Of a stretch of DNA of 37,163 nucleotides, positions 8,372 to 19,428 are shown piece by piece; position 1 is the stretch's first letter, and each line of letters opens with the position of its first letter. The stretch comes from Acetobacteraceae bacterium. Lineage in GTDB: Bacteria > Pseudomonadota > Alphaproteobacteria > Acetobacterales > Acetobacteraceae. The notes under the pieces are model-generated. The model had not been told where the DNA came from. It did no database searches and saw nothing but the letters and a program-made list of their open reading frames with translations. The DNA is taken from assembly GCA_027365195.1 (NCBI GenBank), contig DAHXNW010000097.1, positions 1 to 37,163 on the forward strand, read 5' to 3'. Position numbers and translations under genes: made by a program.

Positions 8372-9384
8372 TTCGCTTGCCTTACCATCTCATGCCCATC
8401 GCGCGCTGACGCCGCTGTGGCGTCGGCCAGTGTGACGGCCAGACGTTCGACCAGCGCGCTCGCGGCGCGCCGGCGATACTGCGCGGCGAGCAAGGTGGTG
8501 CGCATCGGCGAGACCTGTTTTTGCACCAGCTTGCCGAGTTCGGCGCACCAGCCGGCATCCACCCTGGCGCCGAGCAGCGCCTCGGTGCCGGCGAGCAGGA
8601 AGGGGCGGGCGTTGGTGCCGGTGAGCGCCACGCGCAGCCCCGCCACACCGTGTGCGCCCACGCGCAACGCGACAGCGACGCCGGCCAGGGGAAAATCGAT
8701 CGCCCCCCGCGCCCGCGCCTTGGCATAGGCCGCCGGCCAGGGCGCGGGGGGCAGCAGAACGCGCACCAGGAATTCACCGGTGGCGAGGCGCAAATGCGCC
8801 GCGCCATCCTCCGCATAGAGTTCACCGAGCGGCATGCGGCGTTGCCCGTCGGGCCCAGCAATTTCCACCTCGGCACCATGGACCAGCAGCGCCGGAGCGA
8901 GATCGCCGCTGAAGGCGGCGTGGCAGCGCCTGCCGGTCGGCGCGACGTGGCAGGTGTCCCCCTGGTATTTCAGGCAGTGGCCATTGGCTTCTCGCCACCA
9001 GTCGCCGCGGTTGTAAAACACGCAGCGGGTGTCGAGGCAGAGATTGCCGCCCACGGTGCCGGCCTCGCGATGCGCCGGCCCGCCGACCGCCGCCGCCGCT
9101 TGCGCGAGCGCGGGATAGTCTTTCGCCACCCGCGCATGTCCGGCGAGTTCGGCCAGCGTGACCGCCGCGCCGAGCGAGAGCCCCCGCGGTCCGACAACGA
9201 TCCCGCGCAGCGCGCGAATGCCGCGCAAGTCGATCAGTGTCGCGGGCGCGCCGATGCCGTGGCGCAGATTGGCCATGAGATCGGTGCCTCCGGCGACGAA
9301 GCGGGTCGCGCGTTGCCGCCCGGCGGCGATTGCGGCCGCAACCGAACGCGGTGCCAGGACACGGAATTCCGGCAGGACCGACAT
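8368..9384 (-). CDS. hcrB: 4-hydroxybenzoyl-CoA reductase, beta (FAD, extra Fe-S) subunit
   Basis: FAD-binding xanthine-oxidase-family medium subunit with the cysteine-containing insertion NLCLDTRCVFYNRGDWWREANGHCLKYQGDTCHVAPTGRRCHAAFSGDLAPALL, diagnostic of HcrB/HbaD. Confidence 0.88.
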   Translation of the reverse strand: MSVLPEFRVLAPRSVAAAIAAGRQRATRFVAGGTDLMANLRHGIGAPATLIDLRGIRALRGIVVGPRGLSLGAAVTLAELAGHARVAKDYPALAQAAAAVGGPAHREAGTVGGNLCLDTRCVFYNRGDWWREANGHCLKYQGDTCHVAPTGRRCHAAFSGDLAPALLVHGAEVEIAGPDGQRRMPLGELYAEDGAAHLRLATGEFLVRVLLPPAPWPAAYAKARARGAIDFPLAGVAVALRVGAHGVAGLRVALTGTNARPFLLAGTEALLGARVDAGWCAELGKLVQKQVSPMRTTLLAAQYRRRAASALVERLAVTLADATAASARDGHEMVRQAK

Positions 9385-11720
9385 CACGCCACCCCCTCCA
9401 GCGCGCGGGCCAGCCGGCGTTCCCGCCGACGCTTGGCGAGCGCTTCCAACAGCCGGTCGGGCGTGACCGGCAGTTCGTCGGGCCGGAGGCCGATGGCATC
9501 GGCGATGGCATTGGCGAGCGCCGGCAGGAAGCCAGCGAGCGCGCCCTCGCTCGCCTCCTTGGCGCCGAACGGCCCATTGGGGTCGATGCTCTCGACGATA
9601 TGCAGCGCGATCGGCGGCGAATCGAGGATGGTTGGTACCCGGTAGTCGAGCAGGCTCGCGTGCAGTGCGAGGCCGTGTTCATAACGGGTCTCCTCGCCGA
9701 TCGCCTGGCCCATCCCCATCCACACCGCGCCCTGGATCTGGCCCTCGACGGCGAGCGGGTTGATGGCGAAGCCGCAATCCTGCGCGACCCAGACCTTTTC
9801 CACCGTGACCATGCCGGTATCGATATCGACCGCGACTTCCACCACCTGGGCGGCATAGCTGAAGCCCATGGTGGCGCCGACCGCGCCCCCTTTATGCTTG
9901 CCGCCCTGGAACGCGACCGGGCAGGTGAAGCTGCCCTTGGCCGTGATGGCGCCGCCGTCACGCGCGAGCGCCGCCCGCGCGACCTCGGCGAAATCCATCT
10001 CCCGGCCGTCCTCGCCCGCGACGTGGAAGGTCTCGTGTTCGCACGCGATCGCCTCTTCCGGCGCGCCGAGCCGCTCCGCCGCCGCGGCGACCAGCCGTGC
10101 CCGTAGCGCCCGGGCGGCGTCGATCGTGGCGTTGCCCACCATGAACGTCACGCGCGAGGAATAGGAGCCGTTGTCCTTGGGCGTCAGCAGGCTGTCGGCG
10201 GCCACCACCCGCACCCGATCGAGGCGAATGCCGAGCACTTCGGCCGCGGCCTGGGCCATCACCGTGCTCGATCCTTGCCCGATATCGGCGGCGCCCGTCA
10301 GCAGCGTGATGCCGCCGTCGAAATCCAGTCGGAGATGGACGACGGCATGCGGCTCGCCGGTCCAGTGGATCGGCTTGGCGGCGCCGCTCACGTAATGCGA
10401 GCAGGCCATGCCGAGGCCGCGCCCCGGCCCGAGCCGGCCGTGCCGCTCGCCCCAAAAGCTCGCCCGCTCGACCCAATCGAGGCACTCGCCGAGGCCGTAG
10501 CTCTCGATGCGCAAGCCGTTCTGGGTTTCGCTCGGCGCGGCCAGCAGATTGGCGCGCCGCACCGCGAACGGGTCGAGCCCGGCTTCCGCCGCCATGGCGT
10601 CGAGCAGGGATTCGAAGGCAAAGCGCACATCGACGGAGCCATGCCCGCGCATCGCCCCGCAGGGTGGCAGGTTGGTATAGACCCTGAAGCCGTCATAGGC
10701 GATCGCGGGAATGTCGTAGAGCCCGTGTAGCAGGGCGCCGGCATAGAGGATGGTGATGACCCCATAGCCGGCATAGGCGCCGCCGCGCTGCACCACCTCG
10801 CAGGCGCAGGCGGTCAGCCGACCGGCGCGGGTCATGCCGAGTTTCAGCCGCACCTCGGTCTCGGGACGGCCACGATGGGTGAGGAAGGTTTCCTCCCGCG
10901 AGAGCTGTAACCTGACCGTGCCGCCGGCGGCGCGGGCGAGCAGGGCCGCGATGATTTCGAAATTGAGCGTTTCCACCCGCGCGCCGAAGCCGCCGCCGAC
11001 GAAGGGCTTCACCACGCGGATCCGGCTCATGTCCATCGCAAGGCAGCGCGCCAGCATCAGATGCACGTAATAGGGCACCTGGGTCGTGCTCCGGAGGGTC
11101 AGGTGATCACGGGCGGGATCGTATTCGGCGAGCGCGGCGTTGAGTTCCATCTGGGCGTGCGCGACCTCGGCGCAGCGATAGACCCGTTCGCTCACCAGAT
11201 CGGCCTCGGCGAAGCCGGCCTCGACATCGCCGAAGCGGTGATGCACGGCACGCTCGATATTGCCCGGTTTATCCGCGTGCAGCGGGATGGCGTCCGCCGC
11301 GCGCGCGGCATGCGCGGTGTAGTAGGCGGGCAGTTCCTCGACCTCGAAACGGATCAGCCGCAGTGCTTGCGCCGCGCTGGCTTCGTCCACCGCCGCCACC
11401 GCCGCCAGCGGCTCGCCGCGATAGCGCACGACCGCGCGCGCCAGCGGGTATTCGTTCATGGCGATCGGCAAAACGCCATAGGTGAACGCGCAGTCTTCGC
11501 CGGTGATCACGGCGCGCACGCCGGGCAGGGCGCGGGCGGCGCTGGTGTCGATGCGGAGAATGCGGGCGTGGCTGAACGGACTGCGCAGGATGCCCCCGAC
11601 GAGCGCGCCAGGTGCTGGCAGATCGGCGGTGTATTGCGCCTTACCGGTCACTTTCTCGATGCCGTCGATCAGTGGGGTGGGTTGGCCCACCACATCCCAT
11701 GCGTTGCGCCGCGCGGTCAT
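9384..11720 (-). CDS. hcrA: 4-hydroxybenzoyl-CoA reductase, alpha (molybdopterin) subunit
   Basis: [55 protein letters not shown]..., [14 protein letters not shown]; the track ORF extends upstream but the start is taken at the ATG at 11720. Confidence 0.88.
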   Translation of the reverse strand: MTARRNAWDVVGQPTPLIDGIEKVTGKAQYTADLPAPGALVGGILRSPFSHARILRIDTSAARALPGVRAVITGEDCAFTYGVLPIAMNEYPLARAVVRYRGEPLAAVAAVDEASAAQALRLIRFEVEELPAYYTAHAARAADAIPLHADKPGNIERAVHHRFGDVEAGFAEADLVSERVYRCAEVAHAQMELNAALAEYDPARDHLTLRSTTQVPYYVHLMLARCLAMDMSRIRVVKPFVGGGFGARVETLNFEIIAALLARAAGGTVRLQLSREETFLTHRGRPETEVRLKLGMTRAGRLTACACEVVQRGGAYAGYGVITILYAGALLHGLYDIPAIAYDGFRVYTNLPPCGAMRGHGSVDVRFAFESLLDAMAAEAGLDPFAVRRANLLAAPSETQNGLRIESYGLGECLDWVERASFWGERHGRLGPGRGLGMACSHYVSGAAKPIHWTGEPHAVVHLRLDFDGGITLLTGAADIGQGSSTVMAQAAAEVLGIRLDRVRVVAADSLLTPKDNGSYSSRVTFMVGNATIDAARALRARLVAAAAERLGAPEEAIACEHETFHVAGEDGREMDFAEVARAALARDGGAITAKGSFTCPVAFQGGKHKGGAVGATMGFSYAAQVVEVAVDIDTGMVTVEKVWVAQDCGFAINPLAVEGQIQGAVWMGMGQAIGEETRYEHGLALHASLLDYRVPTILDSPPIALHIVESIDPNGPFGAKEASEGALAGFLPALANAIADAIGLRPDELPVTPDRLLEALAKRRRERRLARALEGVA

Positions 11721-12229
11721 CGCGCGCTTCCCGCCGCGCTTTGCACCGCCTCGATGATTTTCACATAGCCGGTGCAGCGGCAGATATTTCCCGCCAGCGC
11801 GGCGCGGATCGCCGCCTCGTCGGGATCGGGATTGCGGCGCAACAGTCCCTCGGCGGCCATGATCATGCCGGGTGTGCAATAGCCGCACTGGGTGCCGAGA
11901 CGTTCGTGAAAGGCGCGTTGCAACGGGCTCATGCGTCCGCCGTCCGCGAGGCCCTCGATGGTTTCCACCTGATGGCCGGCGCATTCCCCCGCGCGGGTCA
12001 GGCAGGCGAGCCGCGGTCGGCCGTCGATCAACACGGTGCAGGCGCCGCATTCGCCGCCATCGCAACCGCGTTTGGTGCCGGTGAGGCCGAGCCCCTCGCG
12101 CAGATAGTCGAGCAGCAGGACATGATCGGCGACGAGGGCGGCGTGGGCACGGCCATTGAGACGGAAGGCGCGGGTGCGCGCGCGGGAGAGCGACGATGGT
12201 GGGGCGTGCCGGTCTGGTTGCATCCGCAT
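11717..12229 (-). CDS. hcrC: 4-hydroxybenzoyl-CoA reductase, gamma (2x[2Fe-2S]) subunit
   Basis: [28 protein letters not shown] and [16 protein letters not shown]...[15 protein letters not shown] motifs; first gene of the hcrCAB-hemerythrin operon. Confidence 0.9.
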   Translation of the reverse strand: MRMQPDRHAPPSSLSRARTRAFRLNGRAHAALVADHVLLLDYLREGLGLTGTKRGCDGGECGACTVLIDGRPRLACLTRAGECAGHQVETIEGLADGGRMSPLQRAFHERLGTQCGYCTPGMIMAAEGLLRRNPDPDEAAIRAALAGNICRCTGYVKIIEAVQSAAGSAR

Positions 12230-12305
12230 CCTCCTGCGCCGGGGGGCGTCGGCCTTAAATACGCATTCCTATGCGTCTTTTACGTCCGGCACGCCGGTCG
12301 ATACC

Positions 12306-12319
12306 TTGATCCAGATCAA
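12306..12319. promoter_or_regulatory. FNR/FixK/AadR-type box TTGATCCAGATCAA upstream of hcrC
   Basis: Exact match to the TTGAT-N4-ATCAA consensus, centred ~83 bp upstream of the hcrC start codon. Confidence 0.75.
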
Positions 12320-12354
12320 CGCAATCGGACGCGGGATCGGCGGCGCGACCCCGC

Positions 12355-13977
<1,623 letters not shown>

Positions 13978-14138
13978 CTGGTTCTCCTTTGCCGCCAGCG
14001 TGACGAAAGCGGCGCGGTGGTCTGGGCAGCGAGGCAAAACAGTGCTTCAATGCCAGATTAAGGGGGTCGCGGCCCGGACTTGGCGTTAAAACTAGGCCGG
14101 GCGTCAAAACTGGGCGGGGCCTGGAAAAGGGGTAACGG

Positions 14139-14609
14139 ATGGCGAAGGCGCAGCGATCGGACCCGGCCGAGCCGGTCGGCATCCGGGGTGCCACGGCGGC
14201 CGACATGCCGGGCGTGATCGCGCTGGACGAGGCCGTGACCGGCCTTCGCAAGCCCGAGTACTGGCGCGAGATGTTCGAGCGCTACGGTGCGGCGCGGCGC
14301 GAGCCGGGCAGTTTTTTGGTCGCCGAGGCGGCCGGGCGCATCGAGGGGTTTATCGTCGGTGAGGTGCGCGCCTGGGAGTTCGGCTCGCCGCCCTGTGGCT
14401 GGATTTTCGCGGTGCAGGTGCGTGCGGCGCGGCGCGTGCAGGGTCTCGGCAGCCGGCTGTTCGACGCGGTCTGCGAGAGCTTCCGCGCCGCCGGGGTTGA
14501 TCGGGTTCGCACCATGCTGGCGCGCGACGACACCGTGATCCATGCCTTCTTCCGCAGCCAGGGCATGACCGCCGGGCCCTTCATTCAACTGGAGATGCGT
14601 CTTGATTGA
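14139..14609 (+). CDS. GNAT-family N-acetyltransferase (BadL-like or protein acetyltransferase)
   Basis: 156-aa ORF: IRGATAADMPGVIALDEAVTGLRKPEYWREMFERYG...FAVQVRAARRVQGLGSRLFDAVCESFRAAGVDRVRTMLARDD; located next to the Rrf2 regulator. Confidence 0.7.
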   Translation: MAKAQRSDPAEPVGIRGATAADMPGVIALDEAVTGLRKPEYWREMFERYGAARREPGSFLVAEAAGRIEGFIVGEVRAWEFGSPPCGWIFAVQVRAARRVQGLGSRLFDAVCESFRAAGVDRVRTMLARDDTVIHAFFRSQGMTAGPFIQLEMRLD

Positions 14610-14648
14610 CCGAGCGGCGCGTTTGCCCGATGACCCGGCTGTAACCCC

Positions 14649-15113
14649 ATGAGGCTGCAGAAAGCCACCGCCTTCGCGCTTTACGCGGTGCTGGAGCTTG
14701 CCGCCAATCCGGCGCGCCAGCTCACCGTCGTCGAGATCGCCGACAAATACGGGATTTCCGCGCATCACCTGGCCAAGGTGCTGCGCGATCTCGGCCGCGC
14801 CGGGCTGGTCGAAGCGGTGCGCGGCGTCGGCGGCGGCTACCGGTTCGCCGGCAATGCCAAGCGGCTGACCCTGATGGACGTGATCCGCCTGTTCGAGGAG
14901 ATCGGCGCCGAGACCGACGCCGCCGCGCCGCTCGTCGTCGGCCAGGACATTGCCGCGGGGCTGCGTTTTGTGCTGGCGGAGCTGGATGCGCAGACGGTGG
15001 CGACCCTGCGCTCGATCAGCCTCTCGACCATGCTGAAGCTGATCGGTCGCCGACCCTGGGCCGTGATGCCGTCCCAGCCGCCGGCGCGCCGAAGCGCGCG
15101 GCAGCAACGCTAA
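14649..15113 (+). CDS. Rrf2-family transcriptional regulator (BadM-like)
   Basis: MRLQKATAFALYAVLELAANPARQLTVVEIADKYGISAHHLAKVLRDLGRAGLVEAVRGVGGGYRFAGNAKRLTLMDVIRLFE; winged-helix Rrf2 signature, no cysteine residues. Confidence 0.85.
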   Translation: MRLQKATAFALYAVLELAANPARQLTVVEIADKYGISAHHLAKVLRDLGRAGLVEAVRGVGGGYRFAGNAKRLTLMDVIRLFEEIGAETDAAAPLVVGQDIAAGLRFVLAELDAQTVATLRSISLSTMLKLIGRRPWAVMPSQPPARRSARQQR

Positions 15114-15119
15114 GCCGGC

Positions 15120-15136
15120 GGTCGCGCCCGGCGACC
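15120..15136. terminator. Short GC hairpin between convergent genes (possible bidirectional terminator)
   Basis: GGTCGC-GCCCG-GCGACC perfect 6-bp arms in the 28-bp gap between convergent CDS ends; no clear U tract. Confidence 0.3.
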
Positions 15137-15141
15137 ACATT

Positions 15142-16017
15142 TCAGGGCCGCGAGGCTTGGCGCGCACGGCTTCCCCCGCCGCCCCTTGTCGGCACCATCG
15201 GGATCGCCGCGGCGCGGGTGAAGGCCGCGCGGACGATCAGCAGCGCCTTCACGCCCCACCCTGCCAGCGCCGCCAGTGCCCCGCCCACCCAAGCCAGGAC
15301 GGCAACGCCCCAGGGAGTGACGCCGAGGGCGCCGGTGGCAAGCGCGAGCGCGATCAGCCCCAGGCCGGCCAGTTGCGCCCCGCGCGCGAGCCGGGCCGGC
15401 GCCGCGTCGAACACCGCCAGGCTCCGCGCGGCAGCTTCCGTGCCGGCGAGACCGGCGCGATACGCAAGCCATGCCGCTTCCCGCAGCAGCCCGGCGAGTA
15501 GCGCGAGGGCGAGCCAGCGGAGGGTGTGCGCGCCGGCGATCAAATACACCCCGCTGCCCTCGGCGAGACCGGTGGCGAGGATCAGCGGCACGATTTCCGC
15601 CTGCCGCCAGGCCGGAATCCCCCGCGCCGCGCGCAGGATGCGCGCCTGGCAGAACAGGAATCCCGCCGCCAGCAGCGCCACGACGATCGCCGCCGCCGTG
15701 CTGCCGGTGGCGACCGCGAATAGACCGAGCGGCACCAGCCCGCCGGCGACGATCCCCTCCCGCGTCATCCAGGAGGTGCGCGGGTGAAAGAATACGTTCA
15801 ATGCACGCCAGGGCTTGCCGATCTCCAGCCACACCAGCGACAGGCCGGCCGCGACGAAGCCGAGGCCGATCGCCAAAGCGAGGCGAAACGGCGCGCCCAT
15901 CGCCGCCGCCAAGGCCGCGGTGATGATCAGCCCCGCGCCGGTGCCGCCGCCGATGAAATTCCCCGCGGCGCGCAAATCCCAATAGCGCTGGCGCCGGGAG
16001 GCCATGGACTGGCTCAT
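15142..16017 (-). CDS. padD: NrfD/DmsC-like membrane anchor subunit of phenylacetyl-CoA:acceptor oxidoreductase (PadD-like)
   Basis: Hydrophobic multi-helix protein with SLVWLEIGKPWRALNVFFHPRTSWMTREG; 4-bp overlap with the Fe-S subunit gene. Confidence 0.7.
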   Translation of the reverse strand: MSQSMASRRQRYWDLRAAGNFIGGGTGAGLIITAALAAAMGAPFRLALAIGLGFVAAGLSLVWLEIGKPWRALNVFFHPRTSWMTREGIVAGGLVPLGLFAVATGSTAAAIVVALLAAGFLFCQARILRAARGIPAWRQAEIVPLILATGLAEGSGVYLIAGAHTLRWLALALLAGLLREAAWLAYRAGLAGTEAAARSLAVFDAAPARLARGAQLAGLGLIALALATGALGVTPWGVAVLAWVGGALAALAGWGVKALLIVRAAFTRAAAIPMVPTRGGGGSRARQASRP

Positions 16018-16667
16018 AGCTTTCCCTTGTCCCAGATGTAATAGAAACCGGGCTCGGTGCCCTCGCTCTCGTGCATGCGGAACCATTGGTTTTCCGCAAG
16101 CAAGGAAGCGATCGGCCCGGTCGGGTCTTCGATGTCGCCGAAGCTGAGCGCGCCGGAGATGCAACTGTTGACGCAGAGCGGCGTCGCTTCGGGATCCTGG
16201 CCCGGCACCAGGCCACGCGCCGTGCCGGCGTCGATGCGCCCGGCGCAGAAGGTGCATTTGGTGGCCACCCCGATCGTCCGGCGATCGGCGCGTGCCGCCT
16301 CCGCCGCCGTCGCGGCCTCACCGAAGGCATACTCCGTCCGATCAACCAGGCTGCGCGCGTCATACGGGCAGGCCATGATGCAGTAGCTACAGCCGATGCA
16401 GAGATCGTAGTCGATGGTGACGATGCCGTCCGCCCGCTGCCCGGTGGCGGTGGACGGACAGACTTCCATGCAGGGCGGGTTGGCGCAGTGCTGGCACCCG
16501 ACCGGGACGAACACGCGGTTGACGTCGGGGTAGGTGCCGGTCTCCAGATCGAGCACGCGCCGCCATTGCACGCCGGGCGGTGTCGCGTTGCCTTCCTTGC
16601 AGGCGGCGGTACAGGTCTGGCAGCCGACGCAGCGCCTAAGATCGGCGACCATCACATAGCGGGTCAT
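16014..16667 (-). CDS. padC: Fe-S subunit of phenylacetyl-CoA:acceptor oxidoreductase (PadC-like, four 4Fe-4S motifs)
   Basis: CVGCQTCTAACKEGN, CQHCANPPCMEVCP, CIGCSYCIMACPYDAR, CTFCAGRI...C motifs of DmsB/PsrB-like subunits; overlaps padB by 4 bp. Confidence 0.8.
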   Translation of the reverse strand: MTRYVMVADLRRCVGCQTCTAACKEGNATPPGVQWRRVLDLETGTYPDVNRVFVPVGCQHCANPPCMEVCPSTATGQRADGIVTIDYDLCIGCSYCIMACPYDARSLVDRTEYAFGEAATAAEAARADRRTIGVATKCTFCAGRIDAGTARGLVPGQDPEATPLCVNSCISGALSFGDIEDPTGPIASLLAENQWFRMHESEGTEPGFYYIWDKGKL

Positions 16668-19417
16668 GCCACACCCGCCTCGGCCGGCGCCGCGATCTTG
16701 CGCAGCGCCACCCGCACCACGTCGGCGCCTGACCCGGTGGCGTCGGTCAATGCGAGCGACAGCGGCACCACCGTATTGAGCGAAGGAAAGGTCAGATCCT
16801 TGGCGAACGGGGTTTTCCAATGCTCGAACTGGCCGGGGATCACCACCGTATCCGGCCGGCACCCCTGCACCACGGCGGCGCGGCCCCTGGTCGCTCCGAT
16901 CGGGGAGCGGACCTCCACCCAATCCCCGGTGGCGATGCCGAGGCTGGCGGCGGTGGTCGCGTTAATCACGACCGCGCCGTGGTTGCGCAGGTTGGCGCTG
17001 ACCTCGTGCATCAGCGGAATGCCAGCATTGTTGCCGGTGGTATAGGGCATCACCTTGGTGGTGATGCCCCACAGCGGATAGTCAGCCGGATCGGCGCCCA
17101 TGTCGCGGATCGACTGCACCCAGCGTTCCGGCACGTCGTGCCATTGCGGGATCGCGACGTATTCGTCGAGCTGGTGGTCCCACCAGTGGATGCCCTGTTC
17201 GTGCAGCCGCCGGCCGAGCTCCACGCCGACCCGCAGCAGCCGTTCCTGGTAGGGCAGCTCGAAGCGTAGCCCGAGCCGGACCATGGTGGGATAGAGGTAC
17301 CAATCCTCGCGCTTGAACGGCACCACGTAGTGGCCATTCCGCTTGAACCAGTCGAGGTCGTGGACCTCGGCGCCGTGGCTAAGCTCGGCGGTGGCGGCCT
17401 GGCAGACGGCGTTCCAGATGGTATCGACATCGTGCGCCTGCGCCGGGGCGAGGCTGAAATCATAGCCCTCGCCCTTGAGGGCCGCGCCAGCCGCGCCGCG
17501 GTTGAGCGCGGCGTTGTAGCGCTCGAGCAGGCCGGCGCGGCGGGCAAGCTCGGTCGAGATCCAGGTGAAGTCGCGCGCCTCGCCCTGCGGCGCGACCGCC
17601 GGGGCACGCAGCGCCACGCCATGATGGGCCCAGTGCTGCTCGACGAACTTGGTGCCGCCGACGCGAATGAGCTGGGTGCTTTCGAGATCGGTCGCATCCG
17701 GTAGCAGGATGTCGGCCATGTGGTTGGTTTCATCGAAGGTGTAGGCAAAGGCGACGATGAACGGCATGCGCGCCATCGCGCGGCCGATTTCCGCGGTATC
17801 CCAGAACGAGATCGCGGGATTGGTGCGAAAGGCAAACCAGATCTCCGGCAGCGGCGGCGCCGGCCATTCCTTGGGGGCCTGGCTGGAGAACATCCAGGCG
17901 AGATGGGTTGGTCCCAGCGCCTGCGCCCAGGGCGAATTGCCGACGATCGGCACCAGCGTGCGATGCGCATTGCGCCCGTTCGGCACGGCCAGCCAATCCT
18001 TGCGCCCGGTGGCGTTGAAATGCGCGACCATGAAGCCGTCTTCGCCGGGTTGGACGCTTTTCAGCCGGTTCTCATGCGGCCGGTTGAGCCGCACCGTCGT
18101 GCCCAGCGTGCCGCCCGGCACTTCCAGCGCGCCGACCAGCGTTGCCAGCATGGTGCGCGCCCAGCAACACTCATAGGCGCCCCAGCCGTTGTTGACGGTC
18201 TTGCCGAGCGTCACCGCCACTGGCCGGAACGGCAGCGTCTCGCCATCGATCTCGATGGTCTCGCCGATACAGGCGTTTTCCAGGAACTCGGCGGCGATGC
18301 GGCGGATGGTTTCGGCCGGGATGTCGCAAATGCCCCCCGCCCAGTCGGGGGTGTAACCTTGCACGGCGTCGGCCATCGCGGTGAAGGCGGTGCGGGCGGC
18401 GACGTTGTGCTGCGGGCGGGCCTCGTCGTCGGGGCCACGCGTGACGGCTTCGGCGATTGTGAACCGTCCCTCCAGGGCGGGCCGCGCACCGGGCGTATCG
18501 AACGGCACCGGAGCGCCCGTCGCCTCGTCCCAGAGGAGCGGCTTGAAGCTGGTGGGATCGCGGAGATAGTAGCCATCGGGGCCGATCAGATAGGGCGAGG
18601 CCGTGCGCTCGCGGAGAAACGGCAGATCGAGCGCGCGGCGTTCATGCTCGAACAACAGCGTATGCACCAGCGCGAGCAGGAATGCGGGATCGGTCTTCGG
18701 CTTGATCGGGACCCATTCGGCCGAGCAGGCCCCGGTGGGCGAGAGATGGGGCTCGACCTGCACCCGCTTGGCGCCGCGAATGCGCGCATCGGCGTGCCGC
18801 CGCACGGCACAGACGCCACCCGTGACCTCGACATTGGTGCCACAGGAAATGATATAGCGCGTGTGCACGGTATCGGCGGCGACGGTGAAGCCGCGATGCC
18901 AGAACTCGCCATAGAGATGCTCGGAATGGACGCATTTGACGCCCTGGCCGGAGCCGAAGCTGTAGTCGATCGCCCCCCAGGCCGAGAGGAACGCGGGGAA
19001 GGTCCCCATATAGCTCTGCGGCGTGCCGCCGTGGCCGAACGTGGCGGCGACGCGCGGTAGGCCGGCTTCATCCATGAGCCCGCGCGCGCGGATATCGCGC
19101 AGCCGCGCGGCGATGGTGTCGAGCGCCTCGTCCCAGGAGATTGCGACGAAACCCGGATCCTCGTCGCGCCCCTTGCGCGGATTGGTCCGCTTCATCGGCG
19201 TCAGCACGCGGTGTGGATTGTAGGTTTTCTGCACCAGGCCGAACGCCTTGACGCAGACCCGGCCGAGACCGGGATGGATGGCGGCGGCCGCGTGGCAAGG
19301 CTCGATGCGTGTCGCGACGCCGTTTTCCACCCGCACCGTCATCAGGTCGGGCCCGGCGACGCAATTGTAGCAGTAGCTCGGAACTTCGCGGATTTCACGG
19401 GTGGCGGACGTGGACAT
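16664..19417 (-). CDS. padB: Molybdopterin catalytic subunit of phenylacetyl-CoA:acceptor oxidoreductase (PadB-like)
   Basis: ~917-aa DMSO-reductase-family protein: SYCYNCVAGPDLMTVRVENGVATRIEP...GRVCVKAFGLVQKTYNPHRVLTPMKRTNP, SFGSGQGVKCVHSEHLYGEFWHR; genomic context. Confidence 0.8.
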   Translation of the reverse strand: MSTSATREIREVPSYCYNCVAGPDLMTVRVENGVATRIEPCHAAAAIHPGLGRVCVKAFGLVQKTYNPHRVLTPMKRTNPRKGRDEDPGFVAISWDEALDTIAARLRDIRARGLMDEAGLPRVAATFGHGGTPQSYMGTFPAFLSAWGAIDYSFGSGQGVKCVHSEHLYGEFWHRGFTVAADTVHTRYIISCGTNVEVTGGVCAVRRHADARIRGAKRVQVEPHLSPTGACSAEWVPIKPKTDPAFLLALVHTLLFEHERRALDLPFLRERTASPYLIGPDGYYLRDPTSFKPLLWDEATGAPVPFDTPGARPALEGRFTIAEAVTRGPDDEARPQHNVAARTAFTAMADAVQGYTPDWAGGICDIPAETIRRIAAEFLENACIGETIEIDGETLPFRPVAVTLGKTVNNGWGAYECCWARTMLATLVGALEVPGGTLGTTVRLNRPHENRLKSVQPGEDGFMVAHFNATGRKDWLAVPNGRNAHRTLVPIVGNSPWAQALGPTHLAWMFSSQAPKEWPAPPLPEIWFAFRTNPAISFWDTAEIGRAMARMPFIVAFAYTFDETNHMADILLPDATDLESTQLIRVGGTKFVEQHWAHHGVALRAPAVAPQGEARDFTWISTELARRAGLLERYNAALNRGAAGAALKGEGYDFSLAPAQAHDVDTIWNAVCQAATAELSHGAEVHDLDWFKRNGHYVVPFKREDWYLYPTMVRLGLRFELPYQERLLRVGVELGRRLHEQGIHWWDHQLDEYVAIPQWHDVPERWVQSIRDMGADPADYPLWGITTKVMPYTTGNNAGIPLMHEVSANLRNHGAVVINATTAASLGIATGDWVEVRSPIGATRGRAAVVQGCRPDTVVIPGQFEHWKTPFAKDLTFPSLNTVVPLSLALTDATGSGADVVRVALRKIAAPAEAGVA

Positions 19418-19428
19418 CGCTCCCTCCC

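Noticed and set aside
11721-12065. N-terminal extension of the hcrA ORF
   Set aside because: Overlaps hcrC in a different frame and reads as Arg-rich noise; the true start is at 11720 with an ATGA overlap.
14082-14125. GGCGTTAAAACTAGGCCGG / GGCGTCAAAACTGGGCGG tandem-like motif upstream of the GNAT gene
   Set aside because: Resembles the edge of the REP-like repeat (CGCGTTAAAACAAGGCCAGGG at 7710); likely a degraded repeat fragment, too short to support a regulatory claim.
17720-19060. 446-aa plus-strand ORF
   Set aside because: Antisense to the conserved padB gene; composition of a shadow frame.
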